Positions 1 through 11,000 are shown, counted from the stretch's first letter. The stretch: DNA of 64,000 nt from Paraburkholderia sp. HP33-1 (GCF_021390595.1 NZ_JAJEJR010000003.1:62001-126000), one strand, 5' to 3'. The notes: generated by a model from the letters alone, not told the origin. Numbers and translations are program-made.

Positions 1-1359
1 GTCGCGCGGCTGTCGTGGAATCTGCTCGAGCGTTGCCAGCGCTTTATCGGCGCGCTGCCGATCGACAACCCGGCGTTGATCGAGACGCTGCAAGCGGAGC
101 TCGGCCGCGAGGCGCTCTGCGAGGCGGTAGCGCTGTGGTTCGAGGATTTCGCGCGTCAGACCGGCCGCTATGCGGTGGCGATGTTCGCGCTCGGCGAGCC
201 CGACTACGCCCGCGCCTGGATCGGGACCGCCGCGTTTCACGCGGCCAAGAGTCACGTGGCGCGCCTCGGCGAGTGCTACATGAGCCCGAAATGGCTGTCG
301 CTGCAACTCGAACGCGCAGCCGTCGATGCAGGGCGCGCCGGCCGTCTCTGGAACCTGCTGCACGCGCCGCGCGAGCATGGCACCGAAAGCGGGCTGCTCG
401 CGGCGGGCGTCGCGCTGATCCGCGAGTTCGGCGTCAACGGTGTGAGCCTCGTGGCCGACAACGTGCTGATCGGCCCTGGCAAAGACACGACGACCTGGCA
501 GATCGGCGAACGGGTCCATGTGCTGCGAGGCAGCGACGTGTTTGCGCTCGACGACGAAGCCGCCCAGGCCTGGCGGTCGATCACCTTCGACGCGCCATGC
601 ACGGCGATCGCCAGCCGTGGCGACGCGCAGGCGGCCAGCCGGCGCCGCGCGCTGATCGCCGACTTCAGCCGGCTCGGCCTCGTGAGCCTGCGCTGGAAGG
701 GCGGCGGAGAAATCCACGCCCGTCAGCAGGCGACGTCGACGCCGGTGTCCCGTGCGCCCCTGATCTCAATCGACGGTGCGCGTCTCGCGGCCGGCCGCGC
801 GAGCGGTGCCCAGTTGCTGCCGATGCCCGCCGGGCGCTTCGCCGAAGCGGGGCTCGAGATGATCTGGGCCAACATTGGCCTCGAGAACGCGCGTGAGGAC
901 GCCCAAGGCGCACTCCAGCGCGGCCAATGGAAGGTGCTCGAATACGCGCTGCAACGGATGATGCAGACCGCCTGCATGGTCACGCTCGGGGCGCACGGTG
1001 TGACGCCGCAGTCGACGATGGAAGAAGCGACGCTCGACGCGATCCGGCTGCTGCCGCTCGATGCGGTGCTGATCGACGGCATCCGCGAACTCGAACAGTG
1101 TTCGATCGGATCGGCACGCGATGCGCAGCGCTACGTCGCGCTGGCCGATGAGCTCGCGCAGCGTCTGCGCAACCTCGGCGGCGACCCGCAATTTCCAGCG
1201 AGCTTCGATACGGCGTCGGGTTGGCGCGGCACGATCCACGCCGCCTACGACTGGATCAACCTCGGCGCGCATCTGCACGCGCGCTTCCCGCAGACCGCTC
1301 ACGGCGGACGCGGTACCGCCGAGGAAGCGAGAGATCTGCTCGCTTCGTCGAGCACCTGA
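1..1359 (+). CDS. Unrecognised protein, 5' end outside window
   Basis: The frame is open from base 1 and ends with TGA at 1357-1359, so at least 452 residues are present and the true start lies upstream; internal TTG/ATG codons need not be used. I do not recognise a family. The protein is soluble-looking, Ala/Arg/Leu rich, with no evident signal peptide or membrane segment. The next gene starts 15 bases after its stop, preceded by GGGGAC, so it is almost certainly the upstream member of the acyl-AMP ligase / PEP-synthase-like / exporter operon. A biosynthetic role follows from position only. The strong third-position GC pattern supports real coding, and the long reading frames on the other strand here are shadows. 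Confidence 0.75.
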   Translation, partial: VARLSWNLLERCQRFIGALPIDNPALIETLQAELGREALCEAVALWFEDFARQTGRYAVAMFALGEPDYARAWIGTAAFHAAKSHVARLGECYMSPKWLSLQLERAAVDAGRAGRLWNLLHAPREHGTESGLLAAGVALIREFGVNGVSLVADNVLIGPGKDTTTWQIGERVHVLRGSDVFALDDEAAQAWRSITFDAPCTAIASRGDAQAASRRRALIADFSRLGLVSLRWKGGGEIHARQQATSTPVSRAPLISIDGARLAAGRASGAQLLPMPAGRFAEAGLEMIWANIGLENAREDAQGALQRGQWKVLEYALQRMMQTACMVTLGAHGVTPQSTMEEATLDAIRLLPLDAVLIDGIRELEQCSIGSARDAQRYVALADELAQRLRNLGGDPQFPASFDTASGWRGTIHAAYDWINLGAHLHARFPQTAHGGRGTAEEARDLLASSST

Positions 1360-1374
1360 CCAACGGGGACCGCA

Positions 1375-4152
1375 ATGAAGTTAGACACCATTACGCCTGC
1401 ACGCGGGCAATTCGAAGCGGCAGGAAGCTGCGCGCCACACGAGGTCCACCCCGCGAGCGGCAGCGCCGCCCCGGCAGCATCGTCACGCGTGATCCTGACC
1501 GCGGCGAGTCCGGCCGACACCATCGAGCGGCTCGCCGGCAATAAGGGCAGATCGCTCCATCGGCTCGCGAACCTCGGCGTAGCGGTGCCGCACTGGGCGA
1601 TCCTCGGTACCGACTGCTTCGCGGACTTCCGGCGCGATGCGGGCCTCGATCAAACCATCGCCGCGCTGCTGCGCGACTTCACGCCCGCGAATGCCGCCGC
1701 GATCGCGAGCACGATCCGCGAGGCCGTGCTGACTTGTGACATGAGCGCCGCGTTGCGCGCCGACATCGCACGCGCGTACGACAGCATCGGAGACGGGCCG
1801 CTCGCGGTGCGCTCGTCCGGTGTCGAAGAAGACAGCGCGAGCTTCTCGTTTGCAGGCCAGTTCGACACGTTCCTCGACGTCCGCGGTCTCGACTCGACGC
1901 TCGAACATGTGCGCCGGTGCTGGGCTTCTGCCTGGTCCGAGCGCTCGCTACGCTACCGGCATCAGCACGGACTCGATATCGCCGGCGCCGGCATGGCCGT
2001 GATCCTGCAGCGCCTCGTTCAGGCGGACACGAGCGGCGTCGTGTTCACGATCAATCCGGCGAACGGCAACCGCGACGAGCTCGTGTTGAGCGCCGTCTAC
2101 GGGCTCGGCGAAGGACTCGTGTCGGGCGCAGTCGACGCAGACACGATCACCGTGGACCGCCACAGCGGACAGCATAAGCAGGTAGTGATCGGCGAAAAGC
2201 GCGAGCGTCATAACGGCCGCCACATCAGCGAAGTTCCGGCCGAGCTGCGCGATATAGCAGCCCTGTCCAACGACGAGATAGAGCGCGTCGTTGCGACGGC
2301 CCGCACGCTCGAAACCACGCTTGGCGAGCCGCTCGATATCGAATGGTGTATTGCGCAGAACCAGTTGTGGATCCTGCAAGCGCGCCCGGTGACCACACCG
2401 GTCGCAGCGGACCCCACGCGGACGGGCGAATTCCAGCTGTGGGACAACTCCAACATCGTCGAGAACTATCCTGGCGTGACGACGCAGCTGACGTTCACAT
2501 TCGCGCAGCACGTCTATGCGCAGGTGTTCCGTGAGTTCTGCCGGCTGCTCGCAATTCCGCACAAACAGCGCCGTGAGATGGATGGCTTCCTCGGCTCGAC
2601 GCTCGCGTTCCTGAACGGGCGCGTGTACTACAACCTGCTGCACTGGTACAAGCTTTCCGGGCTCGCGCCGTTCCAGGATCTCGGGCGCAAGATGATGGAA
2701 GTCCAGATGGGCGTCGGCGAGCCGCTCGATCTTGCGAGCTTCGCCGCGCTGATCACGCCGTACAAGGCCGGCTCGCGCGCCGCACTCGCCTGCATCCGGG
2801 CATTGAGCGGCGCGAAGTTCACGTGGCACTTCGCGCGTCTCGAGCGCAACGTCGAGCAATTTCGCGCGTTCTTTTATCCGGTCTACGACGAGTTCGACGC
2901 GCTCGACTATCGCTCGCTTCCCGCCGACGCCGTCTATGCGCACTACCGTCGCTTCGAACAGGCGCTGCTCGCGCGCTGGGGCATGATGATCGTGCTCGAA
3001 TCGGCGATCGGTCTCAGTTACGGCGTCGTGCGGCGCCTGATCAAGCGGTGGATGCCCGATGCGCCTGACTGGCTCGAAGTGGCGGTCGTCGGGGGCATGG
3101 ACGACATCGAGTCCATCGAGCCGGTCCGCAGGCTGGCCGCGATTGCGCAAGCCGTGCGGTTGAAACCGCAGATCGAAACGCTGATCCGCAACACGCCGTC
3201 GGCCGAAGCGTATGCGGCGCTGCGCGGATGCGGCGCGCCTGAGATCGTCGCCGCCATCGAGCGCTACCTCGCCGATTTCGCCTACCGCAGCAAGAACGAA
3301 CTGAAGCTCGAAGAGCCCGATTTGCGCGAAGACCCGGGCGTGCTGTTCGATATGTTGAAGGTCTCGCTGGCGCATGGTGCCGCGTCGATCGATCGCACCG
3401 CCATCGAAGCGCGCATCGACGCCTTGTTGCGTGAGCGGCTCAATCCGCTGCAGCGCTGGATTTTTGCACGCGCGCGCAGCCGCGTGCGCGCCGCCATCCG
3501 GGCGCGTGAGACCGTGCGCTTTTGCCGTTCGCGCGCGTTCGGCGTCGCGCGCCGCATGTTCCGCGCGATCGGCGAGGGTCTCGCCGGCGACGGCGTGCTG
3601 GCGACCGGCCGCGACATCTTCCATCTGCGCCTCGAAGAAATTCGGGGGTGCTTCGAAGGCACCGTCTCTCACCGCGAACTGCGCCCGCTCGTCGAGCAGC
3701 GCAAGCGCGACGATGCGGCCTATCGTGACATGGATGACCTGCCGCCACGCTTCGTCACGCATGGCCCGGTTGCGGCCTGGCTCAGCCAACCCGCGAACCT
3801 CGCCGCGCTCCACGCGGCGCCTGCCCACGCGCCCGGCGCGACGCTGCGCGGCACGCCCTGCTCGCCGGGCTTCGCGGAAGGGCCGGCGAAGGTCGTGCGC
3901 GAGGCCAACGAGTTCGACGGCGGCATCCTCGTCACCTATCGGACCGACCCCGGCTGGGTACCGGTATTCGCGGCGGCGACCGGGCTGCTGATCGAGCGCG
4001 GCAGTCCGTTGACCCATGCCGCGATCGTCGCGCGCGAGATTGGCATTCCGACCGTCGTCCAGATTCCGGGCCTTACCACGCGCGTGCGTTCGGGGATGCA
4101 GCTGAAGGTCGATGGCCATAGCGGCGTGATCGAACTGCCCGAGCCGACCTGA
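1375..4152 (+). CDS. PEP-synthase/PPDK-like phosphotransferase
   Basis: A 925-residue protein with the two ends of the PEP synthase / pyruvate phosphate dikinase / rifampin phosphotransferase architecture. The N-terminal ATP-grasp part has NKGRSLHRLANLGV (about residue 55), AVRSSGVEEDSASFSFAGQ (about 145), GVVFTINP (about 222) and LWILQARPVT (about 330). The C-terminal swivelling phosphohistidine domain has GSPLTHAAIVARE, with the candidate catalytic His near residue 881. The middle (about 350-800) is not a normal PEP-synthase TIM barrel, so a variant that phosphorylates another acceptor is likelier than housekeeping PpsA. ATG at 1375 follows GGGGAC. Its operon partners (desaturase, acyl-AMP ligase, RND pump) suggest activation of a lipid-derived intermediate; this is inference. 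Confidence 0.8.
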   Translation: MKLDTITPARGQFEAAGSCAPHEVHPASGSAAPAASSRVILTAASPADTIERLAGNKGRSLHRLANLGVAVPHWAILGTDCFADFRRDAGLDQTIAALLRDFTPANAAAIASTIREAVLTCDMSAALRADIARAYDSIGDGPLAVRSSGVEEDSASFSFAGQFDTFLDVRGLDSTLEHVRRCWASAWSERSLRYRHQHGLDIAGAGMAVILQRLVQADTSGVVFTINPANGNRDELVLSAVYGLGEGLVSGAVDADTITVDRHSGQHKQVVIGEKRERHNGRHISEVPAELRDIAALSNDEIERVVATARTLETTLGEPLDIEWCIAQNQLWILQARPVTTPVAADPTRTGEFQLWDNSNIVENYPGVTTQLTFTFAQHVYAQVFREFCRLLAIPHKQRREMDGFLGSTLAFLNGRVYYNLLHWYKLSGLAPFQDLGRKMMEVQMGVGEPLDLASFAALITPYKAGSRAALACIRALSGAKFTWHFARLERNVEQFRAFFYPVYDEFDALDYRSLPADAVYAHYRRFEQALLARWGMMIVLESAIGLSYGVVRRLIKRWMPDAPDWLEVAVVGGMDDIESIEPVRRLAAIAQAVRLKPQIETLIRNTPSAEAYAALRGCGAPEIVAAIERYLADFAYRSKNELKLEEPDLREDPGVLFDMLKVSLAHGAASIDRTAIEARIDALLRERLNPLQRWIFARARSRVRAAIRARETVRFCRSRAFGVARRMFRAIGEGLAGDGVLATGRDIFHLRLEEIRGCFEGTVSHRELRPLVEQRKRDDAAYRDMDDLPPRFVTHGPVAAWLSQPANLAALHAAPAHAPGATLRGTPCSPGFAEGPAKVVREANEFDGGILVTYRTDPGWVPVFAAATGLLIERGSPLTHAAIVAREIGIPTVVQIPGLTTRVRSGMQLKVDGHSGVIELPEPT

Positions 4153-4203
4153 AATGAACTGCCTGCCCGTTGACCATTGAAACTGCCCCTGAAGGAAATT
4201 GCC

Positions 4204-5193
4204 ATGTACCGCCTGCTCAACGATCGTCGCGACCTGCCGCATCTGTGGCTTTACGTCCAGTGCGCGTTGCTGTTCATCCCCGCCGCGGGCGTGCTGTATG
4301 GCCTCGGCCACTTTCCGTGGTGGCTGGGCGTTGCGTATGTGCTCGTCTGGAACGCGTTCGGCGACCGCTTCACGATGAGCTACCACTGCACGCTGCATCG
4401 GCGGCTCTTCAGAAAGCAGTACCGGGCATGCCAGATCCTGCTCGACTGGGTGCTGTGCCCGTTCTTCGGTCAGACGCCAGGCACTTTCTATGTCCATCAC
4501 ATGGGCATGCATCACATCGACGACAACCTGCCGCGCGATCTGAGCTCCACGATGCCGTTCCAGCGCGATAGCGTGAGCGGCTTTCTGCACTACTACCTGC
4601 GCTTCGCCGCGCTGGTCCCGCTCGAGCTCACCGTCTATCTGTGGCGCTCGCGCAATACGAAGCTGATCCGGCAACTGCTCGTGGGCGAGGTCGCGTTCTA
4701 CGCAGCGATCACCGCCGCCGCGTACTGGAACCTGCGGGCGACGCTCGTCGTGTTCGTGTTCCCGTTCGTGTTCGTGCGGCTGATGATGATGATCGGCAAC
4801 TGGGTCCAGCACGCGTTCATCGACCCCGATCATCCCGATAACCCGTATACGAGCAGCACCAACACGATCGACTCGCGTTTCAATGCGCGCGTCTTCAACG
4901 CCGGCTATCACATCTATCACCACGTCCGCAAAGGGACGCACTACAGCGAGCTCACGAAGGAATTCGCGGCGAACCTCGAAAAGTACGGCCGCGAGGACGC
5001 GGTCGTTTTCGATCGCATCGACATCGCGCAGATCTGGCTGCTGCTCGTCACGCGCCAGCATCGCAAGCTCGCGACGCATTTCGTGCGCCTGCCGGGCGCG
5101 CCGGCGCGCAACGACGACGAGGTGATCGCACTGCTGCGTCGCCGACTGCAGCCGATCCGCGACTGGACGCCGGCTGCGTCGCTTGATCGCTGA
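4204..5193 (+). CDS. Membrane fatty-acid desaturase family protein
   Basis: A 329-residue di-iron membrane desaturase/hydroxylase. It shows the His boxes expected of the family: HCTLH (about residue 62), HHMGMHH (about 99-105) and YHIYHH...GTHYSE (about 238-251), between hydrophobic segments near residues 15-55, 160-180 and 185-200. ATG 4204 is chosen over the upstream TTG 4177 because AAGGAA sits about seven bases before it. The family uses O2 and electrons to desaturate or hydroxylate acyl chains at the inner membrane. Placed between the PEP-synthase-like protein and an acyl-AMP ligase, it most likely modifies the acyl chain of the operon's product. Position and stereochemistry of the reaction cannot be read. 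Confidence 0.88.
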   Translation: MYRLLNDRRDLPHLWLYVQCALLFIPAAGVLYGLGHFPWWLGVAYVLVWNAFGDRFTMSYHCTLHRRLFRKQYRACQILLDWVLCPFFGQTPGTFYVHHMGMHHIDDNLPRDLSSTMPFQRDSVSGFLHYYLRFAALVPLELTVYLWRSRNTKLIRQLLVGEVAFYAAITAAAYWNLRATLVVFVFPFVFVRLMMMIGNWVQHAFIDPDHPDNPYTSSTNTIDSRFNARVFNAGYHIYHHVRKGTHYSELTKEFAANLEKYGREDAVVFDRIDIAQIWLLLVTRQHRKLATHFVRLPGAPARNDDEVIALLRRRLQPIRDWTPAASLDR

Positions 5194-5224
5194 TGCTCAA
5201 TGACATGACCGGGGAGCCGTCAAC

Positions 5225-6895
5225 ATGGACCAGACGCTAGTCGATGCCGTTTCAGCGCTGCCGCGCGGCGACGCTCGAGGCCTTCGCTTTGTCTCCTCGA
5301 ACGGCGACGAGCACTACTATCCTTACGAGGCGCTCGAACGCGAAGCACGCAAGCGTGCGAGGAAGCTCGCGGCACTGGGCCTGAACAAGGGCGAGCGCAT
5401 CGCGCTCGTGATCCTCGACCCGGAAGCGTTCATCCTGAGCTTCCTCGGCGCATCGTTCGCCGGTCTCGTCCCGGTACCGATCTTTCCTCGCGGGAGCCTC
5501 AACTTCAAGACCCGCACGCGCTACGCCGAAACGGTGAGTCACATCGTGCGCTCGGCGGGCGCGCGGATACTACTCACATCGGACTCGGCAAGAGAGACCA
5601 TCGAGGATGTGCTGGCCGTCGACACCGGCCTCGAACGCATCGTGACCGTTGAAGCGCTGGGCGACAGCGAGCCGCCCGCCTGCGATTTGCCCACAGTGCA
5701 TCCCGACGACCTGTGCTTCCTGCAATACACGTCGGGCAGCACGTCGCTGCCGAAAGGCGTGATGGTCACGCATCGCAATCTGGTCGCGAATGCGAGCGCG
5801 TTCCTCGGACCGCGAGGCATCGATCTGCGCAAACAGGATGTCTATGTCAGCTGGCTGCCGCTGCACCACGACATGGGGCTCATCAGCGTGCTCGGCGCGC
5901 TCATCTGCGACTTGCCGAGCGTGCTGCTGGCAACCGAAGCGTTCGTGCGCCGCCCTGGGCTCTGGATGGAGGCGATCACGAAGTACGGCGGCACGATCAG
6001 CTTCGCGCCGAACTTTGCATACGCGCTCGCCGCGCGCCGTACCCGCGACGCCGACCTCGAAGGGCTGGACCTGCGGCGGTTGCGCGTAGCCGGCTGCGGG
6101 GCCGAGCCGATCAACGCGCAAGCGTTGCGCCAGTTCTGCGCGCGCTTCGAGCCGGCCGGCTTTCGCGCCGAAGCGCTGCTGCCGTGCTACGGGATGGCCG
6201 AGGCAACACTCGCGATCACGTTTCACGACCACGGCCAGCCGATCGTCACCGACGTCGTCTATGCGTCGACGCTGGGCCTCGGTCGAGCCATACCGGCCAC
6301 GCGTGACAGCGGATTGCGCTCGATCGAACTGGTCGGCTGCGGCCATCCGTTTCCCGGGCACGAGCTGCGGATCGTCGACGAATCCGGGCAAGCGTTGCCC
6401 GAACGCTGCGTCGGCGAAATCGTCACGCGCGGGCCCAGCATCACCGCGGGCTATTACGGCCTGGCCGACGCGACTGCCGACGCATACCGCGACGGCTGGC
6501 TCCAGACCGGCGACCTCGGCTACCTCGTCGGCGACCAGCTTTATATCTGCGGCCGCAGCAAGGATCTGATCGTCATTCACGGCTCGAACCACTATCCGCA
6601 GGACATCGAATGGGCGGTGGCCGAGTTGCCGAGCGTGCAAAGCCGCGGTGTCATCGCGTTCAGCGTGATGCGCGACGGCGACGAGACGCTCGTTGTCTGT
6701 GCCGAGGGCAAGCCGGCCGAAGCCGCGACGCTGCGCCGCGCGATCGCCCAGAAGGTCGCCGAAAGCGCGGGCCTGCAGGTCGGTCACGTGGCGATCGTGC
6801 AGTCGGGCAGCTTGCCGCGGACTTCGAGCGGCAAAGTGCAGCGCCGCCGGACCAAGGCACAGTTCGAAGCCGGCGAGCTGGAGGAACACTCGTGA
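5225..6895 (+). CDS. Fatty acyl-AMP ligase (FAAL-type)
   Basis: A 556-residue ANL-superfamily adenylating enzyme. It carries the P-loop-like core LQYTSGSTSLPKGVMVTH (about residue 165), CYGMAEATLAI (about 322), a TGDLGY motif (about 427) and the C-terminal LPRTSSGKVQRRRTK with the catalytic-type Lys near 539. The overall style (HPDDLCFLQYTSGST, WLPLHHDMGLI) matches fatty acyl-AMP ligases that load acyl-adenylates onto carrier proteins rather than CoA ligases. No carrier protein gene is visible inside the window, so one would have to lie upstream. ATG 5225 follows GGGGAG. The stop overlaps the next gene's GTG in a GTGA junction, which indicates translational coupling to the exporter. Confidence 0.88.
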   Translation: MDQTLVDAVSALPRGDARGLRFVSSNGDEHYYPYEALEREARKRARKLAALGLNKGERIALVILDPEAFILSFLGASFAGLVPVPIFPRGSLNFKTRTRYAETVSHIVRSAGARILLTSDSARETIEDVLAVDTGLERIVTVEALGDSEPPACDLPTVHPDDLCFLQYTSGSTSLPKGVMVTHRNLVANASAFLGPRGIDLRKQDVYVSWLPLHHDMGLISVLGALICDLPSVLLATEAFVRRPGLWMEAITKYGGTISFAPNFAYALAARRTRDADLEGLDLRRLRVAGCGAEPINAQALRQFCARFEPAGFRAEALLPCYGMAEATLAITFHDHGQPIVTDVVYASTLGLGRAIPATRDSGLRSIELVGCGHPFPGHELRIVDESGQALPERCVGEIVTRGPSITAGYYGLADATADAYRDGWLQTGDLGYLVGDQLYICGRSKDLIVIHGSNHYPQDIEWAVAELPSVQSRGVIAFSVMRDGDETLVVCAEGKPAEAATLRRAIAQKVAESAGLQVGHVAIVQSGSLPRTSSGKVQRRRTKAQFEAGELEEHS

Positions 6896-8007
6896 GCCGC
6901 ATGCGCTGGCACGGGATCATGCTGACGGTGTCAGGCGCGCTCGCGCTCGCCGCCTGTCACGCGAAACAAGCCGAGGTGACGCTGCCGCCCCAGGTTATCG
7001 CCGTGGCTGTGCATCGGGACAGCAGGCCCGTTCTCGCGACGCTGCCGGGCGAAGTCAACGCACGCTATGCAACGCCGCTGTCGTTTCGCATCGCAGGCAA
7101 ACTGATCGTGCGGAACGTGCATCTCGGCGATACGGTCAAGGCCGGCGACGTGATCGCGCGGCTCGATCCCGACGACGCGCAACGCAGCCTCGCGAGCGCG
7201 CAGGCCCAATTGATGGCGGCGCAGCATCGGCTCACCTTCGCCGAGCAGCAACTCGATCGCGACCGGGCACAGGCGCAGGAACAGCTGATCGCGACGACAC
7301 AGCTCGAGCAAACCCAGGACGCGTACGTGGCGGCCGTTGCGCAACGCGATCAGGCAGTGGAGCAGTTCGCGCTGCTGAAAAATCAGGTGCAATACACGGT
7401 CCTCACGGCAGACCATGCTGGCGTCGTGACCAGCGAAGACGCCGACACCGGGCAGAACCTCGCGGCGGGACAACCGGTCTACCATCTCGCCTGGTCCGGC
7501 GAGGTCGATATCCTCTGCGACGTGCCAGAGAGCCTGCTGAAGGCGCTCGCGGTCGGCAGCGCAGCCAGCATCTCACTGCCGGCCGTCACCGGCCGGCGTT
7601 ACGCGGCGCGCGTGCGGGAACTATCGCCGGCCGCGGATCCCGGCAGCCGCACCTATCGCGCGAGACTGACGCTCGATGCGCCGGGTCCCGAGGTCCACCT
7701 CGGCATGACGGCCAACGTCACCTTCGCCGAGGCGGCGGGCGAGGCGCAAGCGGACGATCCGATCACGCTGCCCGCCACCGCGCTCTTTCACGAGGGCAAC
7801 ACGCCGGCCGTCTGGGTCGTTCGGCCCGGCGACCATGCGCTGGAGCTGCGCCGGGTCCAGGTCGGCCGCTACGACGACCGCACGATCTCCGTCTCGCGAG
7901 GCCTCACGGACGGCGAGCGCGTCGTGCTGCAAGGCGTGCATACCGTCAGCGCCGGCGAAACCGTGCGCGCGGTCGCGCCGTTGCATCCCGAGGACTTCGC
8001 ATCATGA
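6892..8007 (+). CDS. RND efflux periplasmic adaptor (HlyD/MFP), lipoprotein
   Basis: A 371-residue membrane-fusion protein. GTG 6892 overlaps the previous stop and follows GAGG; it gives a lipoprotein signal with lipobox LAAC near residues 17-20. Lipoyl/barrel-sandwich halves flank a Gln-rich helical hairpin (about residues 95-160: LASAQAQLMAAQHRLTFAEQ). The C-terminal half has the usual beta-barrel and membrane-proximal strands (LPATALF, VWVVRPG). It should bridge the RND pump and outer-membrane channel encoded next. The stop and the pump's ATG overlap in ATGA, so the three components are co-translated. The likely cargo is the product of the upstream acyl-modifying enzymes. Confidence 0.9.
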   Translation: MSRMRWHGIMLTVSGALALAACHAKQAEVTLPPQVIAVAVHRDSRPVLATLPGEVNARYATPLSFRIAGKLIVRNVHLGDTVKAGDVIARLDPDDAQRSLASAQAQLMAAQHRLTFAEQQLDRDRAQAQEQLIATTQLEQTQDAYVAAVAQRDQAVEQFALLKNQVQYTVLTADHAGVVTSEDADTGQNLAAGQPVYHLAWSGEVDILCDVPESLLKALAVGSAASISLPAVTGRRYAARVRELSPAADPGSRTYRARLTLDAPGPEVHLGMTANVTFAEAAGEAQADDPITLPATALFHEGNTPAVWVVRPGDHALELRRVQVGRYDDRTISVSRGLTDGERVVLQGVHTVSAGETVRAVAPLHPEDFAS

Positions 8008-11000
8008 AGGCACTGTTCAGCCAGGGGTCCGGCGGAGCCGGTGGACCGCGACGGCCGGCGGCGGACGACACTGGCCGTTTCAACCTGTCCGCGTGGGCGA
8101 TCCGCAATCAGGCGGTCGTCATTTTCGCCGTCGTGCTCGCGACGTTGTTCGGCGTGCTCGCCTATTCCCGGCTCGGACAATCCGAGGACCCGCCGTTCAC
8201 GTTCCGCGCGATGGTGATCCGCACCTTCTGGCCCGGCGCGACCGCACGCCAGGTCGAGGAGCAGGTGACCGACCGGATTGGCCGCAAGCTCCAGGAAACG
8301 CCCCATCTCGACTATCTGCGCAGCTACTCGCGTCCCGGCGAATCGCTGATCGTCTTCACGATGAAAGACTCTGCGCCGGTGAACGAGGTGCGCGAGACGT
8401 GGTACCAGGTGCGCAAGAAAGTGGCCGACATCGCCGATACGCTTCCGCCCGGCGCGCGGGGGCCGTACTTCGACGACGAGTTCGGCGACGTCTACACGAA
8501 CATCTATACGCTCGCGGGCGACGGGTTCTCGCCGGCCCAATTGCACGACTACGCCGACGAACTGCGCAGCGTGCTGCTGCGCGTGCCCGGTGTCGCGAAG
8601 GTCGACTATTTCGGCGACCCCGACGAGCACATCACGATCGAGATTCCCAACGCGCAATTGACGCGGCTCAGTATCACGCCGCAACAGCTCGCGCAGGCGA
8701 TCAATGCGCAAAACGCGGTCACGCCGAGCGGCACGCTGACCACCGCGTTCGATCGCGTGTATGTGCGTCCGAGCGGCCAGTTCACCGATCTGAAGGCGAT
8801 GGCCGACACGCTGATCGATATCAACCATCGACTCGTTCGTCTCGGTGACATCGCGACGATCAGGCGCGGCTACGACGATCCGCCGGTCTCGCAGGTTCGC
8901 ACCGACGGCGGCGCCGTGCTCGCCATCGGCATCACGATGCAGGCTGGCGGCGATGTGATTCAGCTTGGCAAGCGGCTCGATGCGCAGGCCGCCGAATTGC
9001 GTGCGCGTCTGCCGGCGGGACTCAAGCTCGTCGAGGTGTCGAGCATGCCGCACGCGGTCTCGCATTCGGTCAACGCTTTTCTGGAGGCCGCCGCCGAAGC
9101 CATTGCGATCGTGCTGGCCGTAAGCCTCATCTCACTGGGCTGGCGCGCCGGCGTGGTGGTGGCGATCTCGATCCCGGTCGTGCTTGCGATCACCGCGCTC
9201 GGCATGGATGGGTTCGACATCGGCTTGCACAAGATCTCGCTCGGCACGCTCGTCCTCGCGCTGGGCCTGCTCGTCGATGATGCGATCATCGCGGTCGAGA
9301 TGATGGCCGTGAAGCTCGAACAGGGATGGTGCCGCGCAAGGGCCGCGGCGTTCGCCTACAGCAGCACAGCGTTTCCGATGCTGACGGGGACCCTTGTTAC
9401 GGTGGCGGGATTTCTGCCCATCGCGCTCGCAAAATCGGCCACCGGCGAATACACGCGCTCGATCTTTCAGGTATCCGCGATTGCGCTGATCGCCTCGTGG
9501 TTCGCGGCAGTCGTGCTGATTCCGTTGCTCGGCTATCACCTGCTGCCCCATCGCAAGCACACCGCACGCGGGCCTATGCGCCACGCGGCTCTCAAGAACC
9601 GCTGGCACGACGACACGCAGACGGGCCCGGCCCCGGCGACGGCGCTGCCCGTCACCCGCTTTCATAGCTGCCTGCGCGAGTGCATCGCGTGGTGCCTGAA
9701 GCGGCGTCTCGTCGTGCTCGGCGTCACGGCTGCGCTGTTCGTTGCCGCGCTGGCCGGCTTTGCGCTCGTGCCGCAACAGTTCTTCCCGAGCTCCGAGCGG
9801 CCCGAACTGCTCGTCGACATGCGGCTGCCCGAAGGTGCGTCGTTCGAAGCGACGCTGCGCGAAGCCGCGCGCCTCGAAAAAACGCTGGCCGGCCGGCCCG
9901 AGATCGATCATCTGGTCGACTTCGTCGGCGCGGGCGCGCCCCGGTTCTATCTGCCGCTCGACGTCCAGCTGACCCAACCCAACTTCGCGCAGTTCGTGAT
10001 CACCGCAAAGTCCGTCGACGATCGTGCGACGCTCGAGCGCTGGCTCGCGAGCACACTGCAAAAGAGCTTTCCCGCCGTGCGTACGCGCGTTTCGCCGTTG
10101 GAGACAGGGCCTTCGGTGGGCTATCCGGTGCAGTTTCGCGTCAGCGGAAGCGACCTCGGCACCGTGCGGGAGATCGCGGAACAAGTCGCGGCGACGATGA
10201 AAGCCGATGTCCGCACGACGGGCGTCCATTTCGACTGGGACGAACCCGGCGAACGCTCGGTGCGCTTCGAGATCGACCAGCAGAAGGCGCGCGAACTCGG
10301 CGTCACGTCGGAAGACGTGGGGAGCTTCCTCGCGATGACGCTGTCGGGCTATACGTTCACGCAATTCCGGGTTCGCGACAGGTTGATCAGCGTCGACCTG
10401 CGCGCGCCCCAGCGCGAGCGGGTCGATCCCGCCGGGATCGTGAACCTCGCGATGCCGACGCCGAACGGCCCGGTTCCGCTCGGCACGCTCGGACACCTGA
10501 ACAACGAGCTCGAATACGCGGTGATCTGGGACCGCGACCGTCTTCCGACGATCACGGTCCAGTCCGACGTGCGCGGCAATGCGTTGGACCTCGACGTGAT
10601 CCAGGCGATCGATCGGACGCTCGCGCCGCTACGCGCGTCGTTGCCGATCGGCTACCGGATCGAGACCGGCGGTGCGGGCGAGATCAGCGGCCAGGCGCAG
10701 GCGTCGGTGATCGCGCAGCTTCCGCTGATGCTCGTGGTGGTGCTCACGCTGCTGATGATGCAACTGCGCAGTTTCGTGCGCGTGCTGATGGTCGTGCTCA
10801 CCGCGCCGCTCGGGCTCATCGGCGTGGTCGGCGCGCTGCTGCTGTTCGGCAAGCCGTTCGGCTTCGTGGCGATGCTCGGCGTCATTGCGATGTCCGGCAT
10901 CATCATGCGCAACTCGGTCATTCTCGTCGACCAGATCGAACGCGATATCGCCGCGGGCCACGCGCGCTTCGACGCGATCATTGGCGCAACGCTCCGGCGC

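Noticed and set aside
1948..5079. A 1043-codon open frame on the minus strand opposite the PEP-synthase-like and desaturase genes
   Set aside because: It is antisense to two genes with clear family motifs, is Arg/Ala/Asp-rich without any domain, and is the expected shadow of high-GC codon bias.
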